Numbered from the stretch's first letter, positions 52,371-61,006 are shown. The stretch: 64,000 bases of DNA from PCC-9228 sp964477525 (GCA_964477525.1 CAYZHY010000004.1:21154-85153), one strand, 5' to 3'. Made by a program: numbers and translations. Notes: generated by a model not told the origin, from the letters alone.

Positions 52371-52465
52371 GTCGGGTTTCCGGCAGATTTCCCATCAAAC
52401 CAATGGAGCTGCCAGCAAACCCGACCTCCTAATGGCCAAAGTACAGCGTTTGACTGCTACTTTGG
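52371..52465 (+). other. Two consecutive stem-loops between tolC and the ferredoxin gene
   Basis: Stem 1: GTCGGGTTT plus GGCAG (52371-52386) pairs with CTGCC plus AAACCCGAC (52409-52425). Stem 2: CCAAAGTA (52436-52443) pairs with TACTTTGG (52458-52465). Neither is followed by a T run. They could be a leader of the ferredoxin mRNA or the processed end of the tolC mRNA. Confidence 0.55.
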
Positions 52466-52503
52466 ACAACTGTCAATGAAAAGAGGGAATAAAGGAAGCA
52501 ACC

Positions 52504-52800
52504 ATGCCAAATATCAACTTTACCAAAGAAAATAAGGAAGTTGTCGCATCTGAAGGGGCCAATTTGCGTATAAAAGCCATGGAAAATGGCATTGATATCT
52601 ACAAAATCTGGGGCAAAATGATGAACTGCGGTGGCTACGGCCAGTGCGGAACTTGTATTGTGGAAGTTGAAGAAGGCATGGAAAATCTTTCCGAGCGCAC
52701 TGAAGCCGAAAAACGGAAATTAAAAAACAAACCGGATAGCTATCGCCTCTCTTGCCAAACTTTGGTTAACGGTCCTGTTAAAATCAAAACCAAACCTTAG
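52504..52800 (+). CDS. Plant-type [2Fe-2S] ferredoxin-like protein
   Basis: A 98-residue cytosolic electron carrier. The cluster ligands are Cys in MNCGGYGQCGTCIVEVEEG (C-x5-C-x2-C) and in YRLSCQTLVNGPVKI. It differs from photosynthetic PetF ferredoxin by its basic character and GGYGQCGTC loop, resembling the minor cyanobacterial ferredoxins of uncertain partner. AAGGAAGCAACC before the ATG gives a ribosome binding site. It lies between tolC and psbM. Confidence 0.88.
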   Translation: MPNINFTKENKEVVASEGANLRIKAMENGIDIYKIWGKMMNCGGYGQCGTCIVEVEEGMENLSERTEAEKRKLKNKPDSYRLSCQTLVNGPVKIKTKP

Positions 52801-52917
52801 AATCCATTGCGATTTTTCCAAGCATGTTTCCCTACTTCCGATCCAAGGCGATCGTTGCCAAACCATGATATTCTATAGATGACCTAATTTTGTGCAGTTA
52901 ATAAGAGGCTGGGTGTC

Positions 52918-53025
52918 ATGGAAGTTAACGATCTCGGTTTTATTGCCAGCATTCTATTTGTACTTGTACCAACGGTGTTTTTGTTAATCCTATACATTCA
53001 AACTGCTAGCCGTGGTGAGGGCTAA
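52918..53025 (+). CDS. psbM: Photosystem II reaction centre protein M
   Basis: A 35-residue single-helix subunit at the dimer interface of photosystem II. The translation begins MEVNDLGFIASILFVLVP and continues TVFLLILYIQ to TASRGEG and a TAA stop, matching PsbM over its full length. The ATG at 52918 has no upstream alternative. It is short enough to be missed by length cut-offs. A strong hairpin terminator follows at 53117-53150. Confidence 0.96.
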   Translation: MEVNDLGFIASILFVLVPTVFLLILYIQTASRGEG

Positions 53026-53116
53026 GACAATTCAAAAATTGTTTTTCTTCCCGGCTGCGTTTGGATAGTTGGTTTAACCATCGTCCGCTGGTTCTTTTAA
53101 TAGCAAAAAAGCAAAA

Positions 53117-53150
53117 AAAAGGCGCTGGGAGTTTCTCTACAGCGCCTTTT
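53117..53150. terminator. Bidirectional terminator between psbM and the universal stress gene
   Basis: AAAAGGCGCTG (53117-53127) and CAGCGCCTTTT (53140-53150) form a perfect 11-bp stem with A and T tracts on the two sides, so it can end transcription of psbM (plus) and of the convergent stress-protein gene (minus). Confidence 0.85.
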
Positions 53151-53211
53151 ATGTTTATCTGTTTCTTTTGAAATTTTTAGGTATTTTTTCTTATAAAAAA
53201 TACAAAACCCG

Positions 53212-54045
53212 TTACTGTCCTGGGGTTCTCGTTAGCAATACTGGACAGTCGGCTTTGACCCGTACGTAGTCCGATACAGAAGTCCCCAACAAGCGGTCTA
53301 AATCGGGCAATCCTTTGGCAACAGAAGGTCGGCGGTCAGGAGAACCAAGCAACAACAGGTCAGCATTGATATCAGAGGCAGCTTTACAAATTTCTTCGCC
53401 CGTATTGCCACTAACTTGTTGGCAACGGTACTGAATGCCGTATTTTTTCGCTTCGGCAGCAGCTGCTGCTAGGGCAGATTCCTGTTCGGGGTTGCTCGCA
53501 TCTTCGGGAGAATTGGCGCGGATAAAATACAACTGGCATCCCTGGATATCTCTGGCGAGGAAAATGCCCATTTCCAGAGCGTCGTTAGAAGCCTCGGAAC
53601 CGTCCACAGCTACCATCAATCGTTTCAGGCGTTTGACATACACGTCATCTTTGACCAGCAACATGGGAAGTGACGATAGCTGGAAGACGTATTGGCTGAC
53701 GGAATTTTCTAAAATCGCTTGCAACCTGCCCAACGCCCGAGACCCCATAATAATCAGGTCGGCATCTTCTTCTTCTGCCGTTTCTAAAACAGCGGTTTTG
53801 GGGTCGCCTTGTTTGAGCCTGGGGTTCACCCGATTGGGGTCAACTTTCAACGATTGCACGGCTTGAGCTAGGTATTTGCCCCCTTGTTCTAGTTTCTCTG
53901 CCATGACATCGGCACTGGTTTCGTTGGGAACGACGTGCAAAACGGTGACGGAAACGTTTTGTAGGGAGGGGACTTCCATTAACATGTTAAACATTTCCTC
54001 GCAGAGTCCCCGTCCGGCAACGGCTACCAAAATTTTGTTTATCAT
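53212..54045 (-). CDS. Universal stress protein with two Usp domains
   Basis: A 277-residue protein made of two Usp folds, residues 1-135 and 140-277. The first ends ADLIIMGSRALGRLQAILENSVSQYVFQLSSLPMLLV, the second ADLLLLGSPDRRPSVAKGLPDLDRLLGTSVSDYVRVKADCPVLL, close to the G-2x-G-9x-G-S/T ATP-binding motif, although the glycine pattern is imperfect in both. Such tandem Usp proteins bind nucleotides and help stress survival by unknown routes. Convergent with psbM. Confidence 0.93.
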   Translation of the reverse strand: MINKILVAVAGRGLCEEMFNMLMEVPSLQNVSVTVLHVVPNETSADVMAEKLEQGGKYLAQAVQSLKVDPNRVNPRLKQGDPKTAVLETAEEEDADLIIMGSRALGRLQAILENSVSQYVFQLSSLPMLLVKDDVYVKRLKRLMVAVDGSEASNDALEMGIFLARDIQGCQLYFIRANSPEDASNPEQESALAAAAAEAKKYGIQYRCQQVSGNTGEEICKAASDINADLLLLGSPDRRPSVAKGLPDLDRLLGTSVSDYVRVKADCPVLLTRTPGQ

Positions 54046-54340
54046 AGAACTACCAGTTCAAAAAGATTGCAGATAACGAGTGGTTTGTTGTTTGTCTGTG
54101 GTTTTGCTAAATGAATTTGGGAGTTTTTCAATCGTGCCACCATTTAGCATACTTTGAAGATTAAAAACTTCAAAGGAATATTACGATATGCGATCGCACG
54201 AGCAGATGGCAGTGGCAAAGGAAAACCGTTGGTTTTTTCTGGCAAACCCAACCACCAAAAGTGCGATCGCGTTTCCCCAGGGAAAGAAAATTCGTAGTAA
54301 AATTTTGTAAATAGAAGTCCTTTTTCTAGGGAAATTTCCT

Positions 54341-54823
54341 ATGAGTGAAGACAAATTAGCTCATTTTCCTCCGGTTCAACAACAACAGAAGCCCAGCCAA
54401 AACGATCGAAATTCTCCTAGCTGGTTTGAATACCCGGTCAAAGCCCACCCCCATCATACCGACTATGCAGGCATGGTTTGGCACGGTGCCTACATTGCTT
54501 GGATGGAAGAAGCCCGAGTGGAATATCTTAGTGCCATTGGCATTGAATATACCGATTTGGTAAATTCAGGATGTAATTTGCCGGTGGTGGATCTATCGGT
54601 ACGCTACCACAAACCCATGTACATGGGCATGACAGGGGTAGTGAAAAGTCGCATGCAATCGATGGAAGGCGTGAAGCTGGTTTGGGAATACGAAATCGCC
54701 GATGCCCAAAACCACGATGTGTTTGTGACCGGTCACGTGACGTTGGTACCGGTGGATGCGGAACAAGGCAAGATTCTGCGTCGCTTGCCGCCGGTATTGA
54801 AAAATGCGATCGCGAAGTTATAG
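54341..54823 (+). CDS. 4-hydroxybenzoyl-CoA thioesterase-like (hotdog fold) acyl-CoA thioesterase
   Basis: A 160-residue protein with an unstructured 28-residue N-terminus and a hotdog domain: HTDYAGMVWHGAYIAWMEEARVEYLSAIG contains the catalytic Asp of the YbgC/4HBT class, followed by VVDLSVRYHKPMYMGMTGVV. It hydrolyses an acyl-CoA, substrate unknown. It is 14 bp upstream of a flavoprotein gene on the same strand, so the two form an operon, hinting at lipid or isoprenoid metabolism. Confidence 0.9.
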   Translation: MSEDKLAHFPPVQQQQKPSQNDRNSPSWFEYPVKAHPHHTDYAGMVWHGAYIAWMEEARVEYLSAIGIEYTDLVNSGCNLPVVDLSVRYHKPMYMGMTGVVKSRMQSMEGVKLVWEYEIADAQNHDVFVTGHVTLVPVDAEQGKILRRLPPVLKNAIAKL

Positions 54824-54837
54824 CTAAACGATAGCTT

Positions 54838-56334
54838 ATGAGCAAAGTAGCGATCGCGGGTGCTGGTTGGGCAGGATTGGGAGCTGCCTATCACCTCGCC
54901 AAACAAGGTTATGATGTTACCCTTTTAGAAGCCGGTCCCTATCCCGGCGGTTTGGTGGCTGGTTGGAAAACTGCCCGGGGAAAGCCTGTGGAAGCAGGAA
55001 TTCACGGTTTTTGGTATCCCTACGCCAATATTTTCTCTCTGATAGGAGAATTGGGGTTGCAGCCGTTTACACCTTGGACCAGGTCGGCACAATATTCTCC
55101 CGCCGGTTTGGAGGTAGAATCCCCCATTTTCCAAAATTTGCCTTGGCTGCCCACGCCATTGGGAACCTTTGTTTACACAAAATTTCATCGCCTGCCGTTA
55201 AGCGATCGCCTTTCTGCTTTACCCTTGTTGCAGGCTGTTTTAGATTTTGACAATTCCCACGAAGCTTGGCAACGCTACGATTGGCTAAGTGCCCGAGAAC
55301 TGTTCAAACAGTACGGCGTGACCCGTCGCTTGTACAAAGAAGCTTTTGAACCCATGTTGCTGGTAGGCTTGTTTGCCCCCGGCGAACAGTGTTCCGCTGC
55401 CGCCACTCTGGGCATGCTGTATTATTTTATTTTGGCACACCAACCGGATTTCGACGTCGTTTGGTGTCGGGGAACGGTGGGAGAGCAAATTTTTTACCCC
55501 TGGCTGCAGCAAATGGAAGCTTTGGGAGTCACAGTACGCACCAACTGCCCGGTCAGCGACGTACAAATCAACGAATACGGTCGGGCAACTGGTGTGGTTT
55601 GCGGCGATGGTGAGGTGGTTCCTGCCGATGCGGTGATTTTTTCGGTAGGCGTTACGGGGATGCAAAAAATTGTGGCTGGCAGCGAAAATTTGCGGAAATA
55701 TCCCGAGTTTTGCCAGCTGCGTAATTTATCCGCTCTTGATGTGGTAGCTACGCGGTTGTGGTTCGATCGCAAAATTTCCATTCCCAGAGCTTCCAACGCT
55801 GCTTTTGGCTTTGACAATACGACTGGTTGGACGTTTTTCGATTTAAATGCTTTGCACGATGAGTTCCGCGAGGCGCCAGGCACGGTGGTAGAAGCGGATT
55901 TTTATCACGCCAATCAGTTTCTACCCATGACCGATGAAGATATTATAGCTCGCGTACAGCAATATTTGGCAACCTGCGTTCCGGCGTTTGCCCAAGCTGA
56001 GATTGTAGATCGTAGTGTCATTCGCTTGCCCAATGCGGTGACCCACTTTTTCCCTGGTAGCTACCAGTTCCTAATGCCGGCAACCACCAGCATTCCCAAT
56101 GTGTTTATGAGTGGGGATTGGATTGTTAGCCGCCACGGTTCTTGGTCCCAAGAAAAAGCCTATGTAACGGGATTGGAAGCCGCTAATTTGGTGATAGACC
56201 GCTTGCAAAAGGGAGAAAAAGCCAAAATTCTTCCCGTACAAGCAGACGAACCCCACATTCAGTTGGGGCGATCGCTTACTCGGATGGCACGGAGTTGGGA
56301 GAATTGGTTTTTTGGTAATTCTTGGCTTTCTTAA
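54838..56334 (+). CDS. FAD-dependent carotenoid-desaturase/amine-oxidase-like protein
   Basis: A 498-residue flavoprotein with the N-terminal dinucleotide fold SKVAIAGAGWAGLGAAYHLAKQGYDVTLLEAGPYPGGLVAGW and a C-terminal FAD contact (PNVFMSGDWIVSRHGSWSQEKAYVTGLEAANLV). It belongs to the phytoene/zeta-carotene desaturase and hydroxysqualene-dehydroxylase group, but the bound sequence is not that of CrtP or CrtQ. The substrate is likely an isoprenoid or lipid. It is second in an operon with the thioesterase. Confidence 0.85.
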   Translation: MSKVAIAGAGWAGLGAAYHLAKQGYDVTLLEAGPYPGGLVAGWKTARGKPVEAGIHGFWYPYANIFSLIGELGLQPFTPWTRSAQYSPAGLEVESPIFQNLPWLPTPLGTFVYTKFHRLPLSDRLSALPLLQAVLDFDNSHEAWQRYDWLSARELFKQYGVTRRLYKEAFEPMLLVGLFAPGEQCSAAATLGMLYYFILAHQPDFDVVWCRGTVGEQIFYPWLQQMEALGVTVRTNCPVSDVQINEYGRATGVVCGDGEVVPADAVIFSVGVTGMQKIVAGSENLRKYPEFCQLRNLSALDVVATRLWFDRKISIPRASNAAFGFDNTTGWTFFDLNALHDEFREAPGTVVEADFYHANQFLPMTDEDIIARVQQYLATCVPAFAQAEIVDRSVIRLPNAVTHFFPGSYQFLMPATTSIPNVFMSGDWIVSRHGSWSQEKAYVTGLEAANLVIDRLQKGEKAKILPVQADEPHIQLGRSLTRMARSWENWFFGNSWLS

Positions 56335-56504
56335 AAAAAATGATACAAAATTCGATCGTACAAATCACATTTTATATAGAGGGGGAAAATGGAGGATTTT
56401 TCGGGTCTTTGCAGTACGGATTTTGTGTAACTTGAGAAACGAAAAACTGATGCAAGCCCAAAATACGACCTTCAATTCTTCGATATTTTTCCCTCCCACG
56501 CTTG

Positions 56505-56888
56505 TTACTCGTACTGACTCAAGGGCGCGCAAAATTCCTCAACGCCTGTTTTGTGGATGTAAAGCAAGACAGGAATAATTAATTTTTCCGGACAAAGGCG
56601 TTTTTCGTATAAGGTGGCGATCGCGTTGGTAAAATTTTCCGCCAGCAAATCTTCTTTCACCCCTTCCAAACAAATTGCCGGGCGAAATCGCTTGGCATAG
56701 CTGGTCAACCAGCCACCCGAAATATCTGGTTCTTGCCCTTCCTGCAAAGCAATGCTAATGGCAGCGTCTTCCAAATCCCCTTCGCAATCCTCAATGGTTT
56801 GCAAAGCATCTAGATTGGCAGGAGATTCTGCCAGCTGCTGGCGTAGCTGTTCGATTTCTTCCAGGCTAATAACAATTGTAGGAGCCAT
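56505..56888 (-). CDS. Conserved hypothetical protein, cytosolic
   Basis: A 127-residue soluble, acidic protein (SLEEIEQLRQQLAESPANLDALQTIEDCEGDLEDAAISIAL, then GGWLTSYAKRFRPAICLEG and a helical C-terminus). No motif gives a function and I do not recognise the family beyond a general cyanobacterial look. The segment TIEDCEGDLEDAAISIAL resembles UBA-like helical bundles but only weakly. ATG start at 56888. It lies between ccsB and the flavoprotein gene. Confidence 0.72.
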   Translation of the reverse strand: MAPTIVISLEEIEQLRQQLAESPANLDALQTIEDCEGDLEDAAISIALQEGQEPDISGGWLTSYAKRFRPAICLEGVKEDLLAENFTNAIATLYEKRLCPEKLIIPVLLYIHKTGVEEFCAPLSQYE

Positions 56889-57007
56889 ATTTGAACAATC
56901 TGTAGGGTATTTTTTCGCTGCGGTGGAAAAAGGTCAAACTCGCAGCTTCCAAGAGCTTACCGAACCTGGCAGCCACGAGTTTACCATGCAAAATATCCAA
57001 AGCTACG

Positions 57008-58066
57008 TTAGAAAAACCAGCCGTAGGAATGCAATCCTTTACCAAGCATGTTGACACCCAGATAGCAAATCCATACGACAACTAAGCCAGCGGATGCCAA
57101 AATAGCAGGTTTTCTACCTTGCCATCCCTTGGTAATGCGGGCGTGTAAGTAAGCGGCGAATACCAGCCAAACAATTAACGCCCAGGTTTCTTTCGGATCC
57201 CAACTCCAGTAAGTTCCCCAGGCTTCGTTTGCCCAAACCGCACCGGCAATGATGCCAATGGTTAGCAACGGGAAACCCAAACCAATAATGCGGTAACTGA
57301 GGTTGTCGAGGGTTTCTGCCAAGCTCAAGCGGTGGGGAGACAAAGAAATAGAATGGCTCTCTACCGTAGCAGTGGTCGCAGCCGTGCGTTCTAAAACGGC
57401 GGTATTGCCAGCGGGATTGCTGGAGGAATGGCCGTTGTTTTGATAGCTGTTGCCATCGCTGGAAAAAGCATTGGCGGAAACCGAGGGCATTTGGTTCCCC
57501 GAGGAATCTTTGCGGTAGTTGCGGAAAGAACCGTTACCTACCGAACTACCGTGCAGTTCCACATTTTTGCCACGGGTAACAATCAAAAATGCGATCGCCA
57601 GCAAAGACCCCACCATCAAGGTAGCGTAACTTAGCATCATAACGCTCACGTGCATCATTAGCCAGTTGGATTTGAGAGCGGGAACCAAGGGGGCGGAGGT
57701 TTGCATGCGTTCCGGCAGCTGCAAGGCGGCAAAAGCCGTAATTCCCATGGCTAGAGGTGAGGTAAAAACACCCACCAAGCGGCTGCGGCTCATATACTCG
57801 GCTAACAAATGGACCGCTGTCAAGCCCCAACAAAGGAAAAATAGAGATTCGTATAAATTGCTGATGGGAAAATAACCGGCTTCTATCCAGCGAGAGACCA
57901 ACAAAGCTGTCACGATCAGATTGGCAATGGCCATGCCAGTGGTTCCCATGGTTTGTAGGTAGGGAAGGCGGGGAAAAGACGCTCCCACCCAATAAACCAA
58001 CATCGTAACAAACAAAACCGCAAACGAAATATTATCCAGCCAGTTCTGGAGTGCGACCAGATCCAT
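57008..58066 (-). CDS. ccsB: Cytochrome c biogenesis protein CcsB (CcsA/Ycf5 type), system II
   Basis: A 352-residue thylakoid membrane protein that handles heme for attachment to c-type cytochromes. The heme-binding WWD domain reads VWANEAWGTYWSWDPKETW near residue 280, and helix-flanking histidines are present (for example WLMMHVSVMML). Residues about 168-240 form a Ser/Asn/Thr-rich linker between membrane segments. The ATG at 58066 has GAGGAG 8 bp upstream; an ATG at 58108 is less likely. A terminator of the gcvPA transcript separates it from that gene. Confidence 0.93.
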   Translation of the reverse strand: MDLVALQNWLDNISFAVLFVTMLVYWVGASFPRLPYLQTMGTTGMAIANLIVTALLVSRWIEAGYFPISNLYESLFFLCWGLTAVHLLAEYMSRSRLVGVFTSPLAMGITAFAALQLPERMQTSAPLVPALKSNWLMMHVSVMMLSYATLMVGSLLAIAFLIVTRGKNVELHGSSVGNGSFRNYRKDSSGNQMPSVSANAFSSDGNSYQNNGHSSSNPAGNTAVLERTAATTATVESHSISLSPHRLSLAETLDNLSYRIIGLGFPLLTIGIIAGAVWANEAWGTYWSWDPKETWALIVWLVFAAYLHARITKGWQGRKPAILASAGLVVVWICYLGVNMLGKGLHSYGWFF

Positions 58067-58162
58067 TGAGCGTTCTCCTCCGATATGCAACGGATATTTT
58101 AATATCAAATGCTAATATCTTAGCTTTCTCAATCTTATCGATTCTTGGACCTTGCTGTTAAG

Positions 58163-58205
58163 AAAATTGGGATTGGAAGATGTACGAGCGTGCTTCCAAT
58201 CCCAA
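58163..58205 (-). terminator. Rho-independent terminator after gcvPA
   Basis: TTGGGATTGGAAG (58167-58179) and CTTCCAATCCCAA (58193-58205) form a perfect 13-bp stem. On the minus strand the hairpin is followed by TTTTCTT. It separates gcvPA from ccsB. Confidence 0.8.
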
Positions 58206-58248
58206 CATTATGGCTTGTCAAAAGCTTTAAAATGAAAATCAATCGGTG

Positions 58249-59598
58249 TTAGGAAATACCAGCACAGAATTCCACCAACCTATCCATTTGAGCTGGCGTA
58301 TTCAGTTCGGTGGTACAAACCAACAGGTCGTTTTCCATGCCGTCGTACCAGTTCGAGAGGGCAACACCGGGATAAATGCCCATTTGTGTGGCTCGCTGTA
58401 CCATTTCTTGTGCTGGAATTGGACAGCGCAGCACAAATTCGTGGAAAAACGGTCCGGTGTAGGGGAGTTTGTATCCTGGAAGCTGCGACAGGCGAGATGC
58501 CAGCTGGTGAGCGTGGTTCAGGCTGGTGTTGGCCATTTGCCGCATGCCGTGGGGACCGACCAATCCCATGTAGATCGCTGCCGCTGTGGCCATCAGTGAT
58601 TGGTTGGTACAGATGTTGCTGGTGGCTTTGGCGCGGCGAATGTGCTGTTCGCGGGTTTGGAGGGTGAGAGTATACACCGTTTGTCCGCGATTGTCGGTGG
58701 TCAAGCTAACCAAACGTCCGGGAATTTGGCGTAGGTGTTCTTTACGTGCCGCTAAAATCCCCAAATGAGGTCCGCCAAAGGCGGGTGGGGTACCGAAACA
58801 TTGCGCTTCGCCAGTAACAATGTCGGCGCCTTGTTCGCCTGGTGTTTTGAGAACGGTAAGGGTAGTGGGATCGGTAACCACCACAATCAGCAATGCGCCG
58901 GCATCGTGGACGGTTTTGGCGATCGCTTCTACTTCTTCAATATTTCCCCAGAAATTCGGCGATTGAACTACGACCGCTGCACAGTCGTCGCCAATTTGTT
59001 CTTGCAGGGAATTTTGGTCGATTTGACCGGATAAATCGGCGTTGAGGGTACCGAGGTTAATATCCAAACCCGCCAGGTAGGTATCCAGAAGCTCTTTGTA
59101 TTCTGGATGCAAGGTACCGGCAACCAGCAACTGCGATCGCTTTTTCTGCAAGCGCAAAGCCATCAAAACGGCTTCGGCTGCCGCACTGGCACCGTCGTAC
59201 AAAGAAGCATTAGCTACCGGCATTCCGGTTAGCCTGGCAATCCCGGTTTGGAATTCAAAAACCGTTTGTAAGGTACCTTGGGATACCTCCGGTTGGTAGG
59301 GCGTGTAACTGGTGGTGAATTCTCCCCGACCTGCGATCGCCCACACAGCCGCCGGTACGTAATGGCGGTAGCAACCAGCACCTAAAAATGCTGACGCTTC
59401 GTCCAGGTGGCGATTTTGGTCGGCCAGTTCTTGGATGCGCTGGCGAACTTCCAGTTCGGTTTTGCCTTTATCGAGTTTGTACTCAACGTTTCGCAAAGAC
59501 TTGGGAATGGTACGGAGCAACTGCTCTATATCATCCAAGCCTAGTTCTGCCAGCATTTGCTGGCGTGCTGAATCTGTATGTGGACTGTATCTACCCAC
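58249..59598 (-). CDS. gcvPA: Glycine decarboxylase P protein, subunit 1 of the two-subunit type
   Basis: The N-terminal half of the P protein of the glycine cleavage system, which decarboxylates glycine and loads the aminomethyl group on GcvH. The 449-residue product shows GAGCYRHYVPAAVWAI, TSYTPYQPEVSQGTLQTVFEFQTGIA, ASLYDGASAAAEAVLMA and GFFHEFVLRC-like ends, and it stops at the length of GcvPA. The PLP lysine lies in subunit 2 (GcvPB), which is not in this window. GTG at 59598 with AGGAG 8 bp upstream is preferred to GTG 59652. Most cyanobacteria have a single fused GcvP, so the split form is unusual. Confidence 0.9.
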   Translation of the reverse strand: MGRYSPHTDSARQQMLAELGLDDIEQLLRTIPKSLRNVEYKLDKGKTELEVRQRIQELADQNRHLDEASAFLGAGCYRHYVPAAVWAIAGRGEFTTSYTPYQPEVSQGTLQTVFEFQTGIARLTGMPVANASLYDGASAAAEAVLMALRLQKKRSQLLVAGTLHPEYKELLDTYLAGLDINLGTLNADLSGQIDQNSLQEQIGDDCAAVVVQSPNFWGNIEEVEAIAKTVHDAGALLIVVVTDPTTLTVLKTPGEQGADIVTGEAQCFGTPPAFGGPHLGILAARKEHLRQIPGRLVSLTTDNRGQTVYTLTLQTREQHIRRAKATSNICTNQSLMATAAAIYMGLVGPHGMRQMANTSLNHAHQLASRLSQLPGYKLPYTGPFFHEFVLRCPIPAQEMVQRATQMGIYPGVALSNWYDGMENDLLVCTTELNTPAQMDRLVEFCAGIS

Positions 59599-59674
59599 AG
59601 ATCTTTCTCCTGTAGCAACCACTATTTCTTTATTTTGCAAGATTTTTCCCACAAAGTCAGGGAAACTATCTCAG

Positions 59675-59716
59675 ATGCCCATCGAACTATGGGATATAGT
59701 TGTGCCCGATGGGCAT
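59675..59716 (-). other. Long stem-loop between gcvH and gcvPA
   Basis: ATGCCCATCG plus AACTAT (59675-59690) pairs with ATAGTT (59696-59701) plus CGATGGGCAT (59707-59716): 16 base pairs with one 5-nt bulge. It lies inside the presumed gcvH-gcvPA transcript and has no following T run on the minus strand. Confidence 0.6.
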
Positions 59717-59735
59717 GAAAATTCTATCTTAACGA

Positions 59736-60125
59736 CTATTGCCCTTCGACTTTTTGACGGTAGTCATCAGCGGAAAGGGCATCGTCTAGTTCGCTAGAAT
59801 CGTTGACCTGGACTTTAAGCAACCAGCCTTCGCCGTAAGGGTCTTCGCCGACTTTTTCCGGTGCATCGACAACGGCATCGTTGCGTTCTACAACTTTCCC
59901 GGAGATGGGAGCGTATATATCTTCTACGGCTTTAACCGATTCTACAGAACCAAAACTAGAACCTTTCTCTACTTTATCGCCTACTTCCGGAAGTTCCAAA
60001 AATACAATGTCTCCTAGCTGATCTACGGCAAACGCGCTAATACCGATGGTGGCGGTGTCGCCTTCAAGACGTGCGTATTCGTGAGAGTCTAGGTATTTCA
60101 AATCGTTGGGATATTCTAGAGCCAT
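59736..60125 (-). CDS. gcvH: Glycine cleavage system H protein
   Basis: A 129-residue lipoyl carrier that shuttles the aminomethyl group between P, T and L proteins. The lipoylated lysine is in GSVESVKAVEDIYAP, and the fold is flanked by ATIGISAFAVDQLGDIVFLELPEVGD. It precedes gcvPA on the same strand with 137 bp between them, so they are probably one transcription unit, relevant to photorespiration. No glycine riboswitch consensus could be seen upstream. Confidence 0.96.
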   Translation of the reverse strand: MALEYPNDLKYLDSHEYARLEGDTATIGISAFAVDQLGDIVFLELPEVGDKVEKGSSFGSVESVKAVEDIYAPISGKVVERNDAVVDAPEKVGEDPYGEGWLLKVQVNDSSELDDALSADDYRQKVEGQ

Positions 60126-60280
60126 TTTGCGTATTTCCTATACGACGACAAAAAACAATAACAGCTGCCATCTATGGTATGTTTGCCAGGTTTGGCTGGT
60201 GGAAATACCACAGGGCAGACGCAGTCCATTTTAGAGGTTTGAGCGATCGCGAGACAAAATTTCTTGGTAGGGGGGAAAGA

Positions 60281-60316
60281 GTGGGAAGAGGGGGAAGAGG
60301 GGGAAGAGGGGGAAGA
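60281..60316. repeat. 9-bp tandem purine repeat (GGGAAGAGG)
   Basis: Three copies of GGGAAGAGG plus one GGGAAGATG run in a row upstream of gcvH. This is a short-sequence tandem repeat of a kind frequent in cyanobacterial intergenic DNA. Confidence 0.75.
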
Positions 60317-60376
60317 TGAACAAGGGTGAGAATTTTATGGGGATGGGCGATCGCAAATGTTTTTTTAGAATCTTTT

Positions 60377-60964
60377 TTATTGGTTGTTGTTGTTGTTTAA
60401 GGTGGGACGGACCAGGAGATAGCCAGCACCAAAGGCGATCGCGGCGATTAACGCGATCGCAACCATGAGACGCCAGGCGCCGTTTTCTGGGTTGTTATTG
60501 CTGTCGGGGACGTTGGCGTAGGGTTTTTCGGGTTGCTGGCTTGTATATTGTTTGACTGGCGTTTCTGACGGTTTTTCCCAAGGATTTGGCTGACTTGGAT
60601 GCTCCCCACTGATGTACTCGGAATTGGCAGCTAAGTCGAAATCCCGATCGGCGTTGAGAGAGAATTCACCTCTGTTGGAGTTGGTATTGGTGTTTTGACC
60701 GCTAGTAGGGGATGGCTGTAGGGAGTTGGTGACTTCCTGCAATTGGGTGACCGAACGCACGACTTTTTGGATTTCTGACTGTAACTGTTGGTTGTGTGCG
60801 AGTAATTCTTGGTTGCGATCGCTGAGTTGCTGGTTTTCTGACTTTAGAGACTCCACCATCGCTCGGGTATTTTGCAGTTCTGCCGCCAGTTCTCGATAGA
60901 CAGAAAGGGGAACTGACGGGGAGGCGTTTTGGCTGTCTTGGTTGGGGGAGGGGGAATTAACCAT
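60377..60964 (-). CDS. Coiled-coil protein with C-terminal membrane anchor
   Basis: A 195-residue protein of unknown function. Residues 20-85 form a coiled coil (YRELAAELQNTRAMVESLKSENQQLSDRNQELLAHNQQLQSEIQKV), residues 85-160 are disordered and rich in Asn, Ser and Pro, and a single membrane helix near the C-terminus (LMVAIALIAAIAFGAGYLLV) is followed by a poly-Asn tail. This tail-anchored design suggests a scaffold on the cytoplasmic side of a membrane. No family recognised. Confidence 0.75.
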   Translation of the reverse strand: MVNSPSPNQDSQNASPSVPLSVYRELAAELQNTRAMVESLKSENQQLSDRNQELLAHNQQLQSEIQKVVRSVTQLQEVTNSLQPSPTSGQNTNTNSNRGEFSLNADRDFDLAANSEYISGEHPSQPNPWEKPSETPVKQYTSQQPEKPYANVPDSNNNPENGAWRLMVAIALIAAIAFGAGYLLVRPTLNNNNNQ

Positions 60965-61006
60965 AAATCGCTGGAGGATAAAAAGCCACGCGGTATCTAT
61001 ACAAGC

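Noticed and set aside
60126..60376. Glycine riboswitch upstream of gcvH
   Set aside because: No tandem aptamer-like conserved sequence was visible; the gap mainly holds a 9-bp purine repeat.
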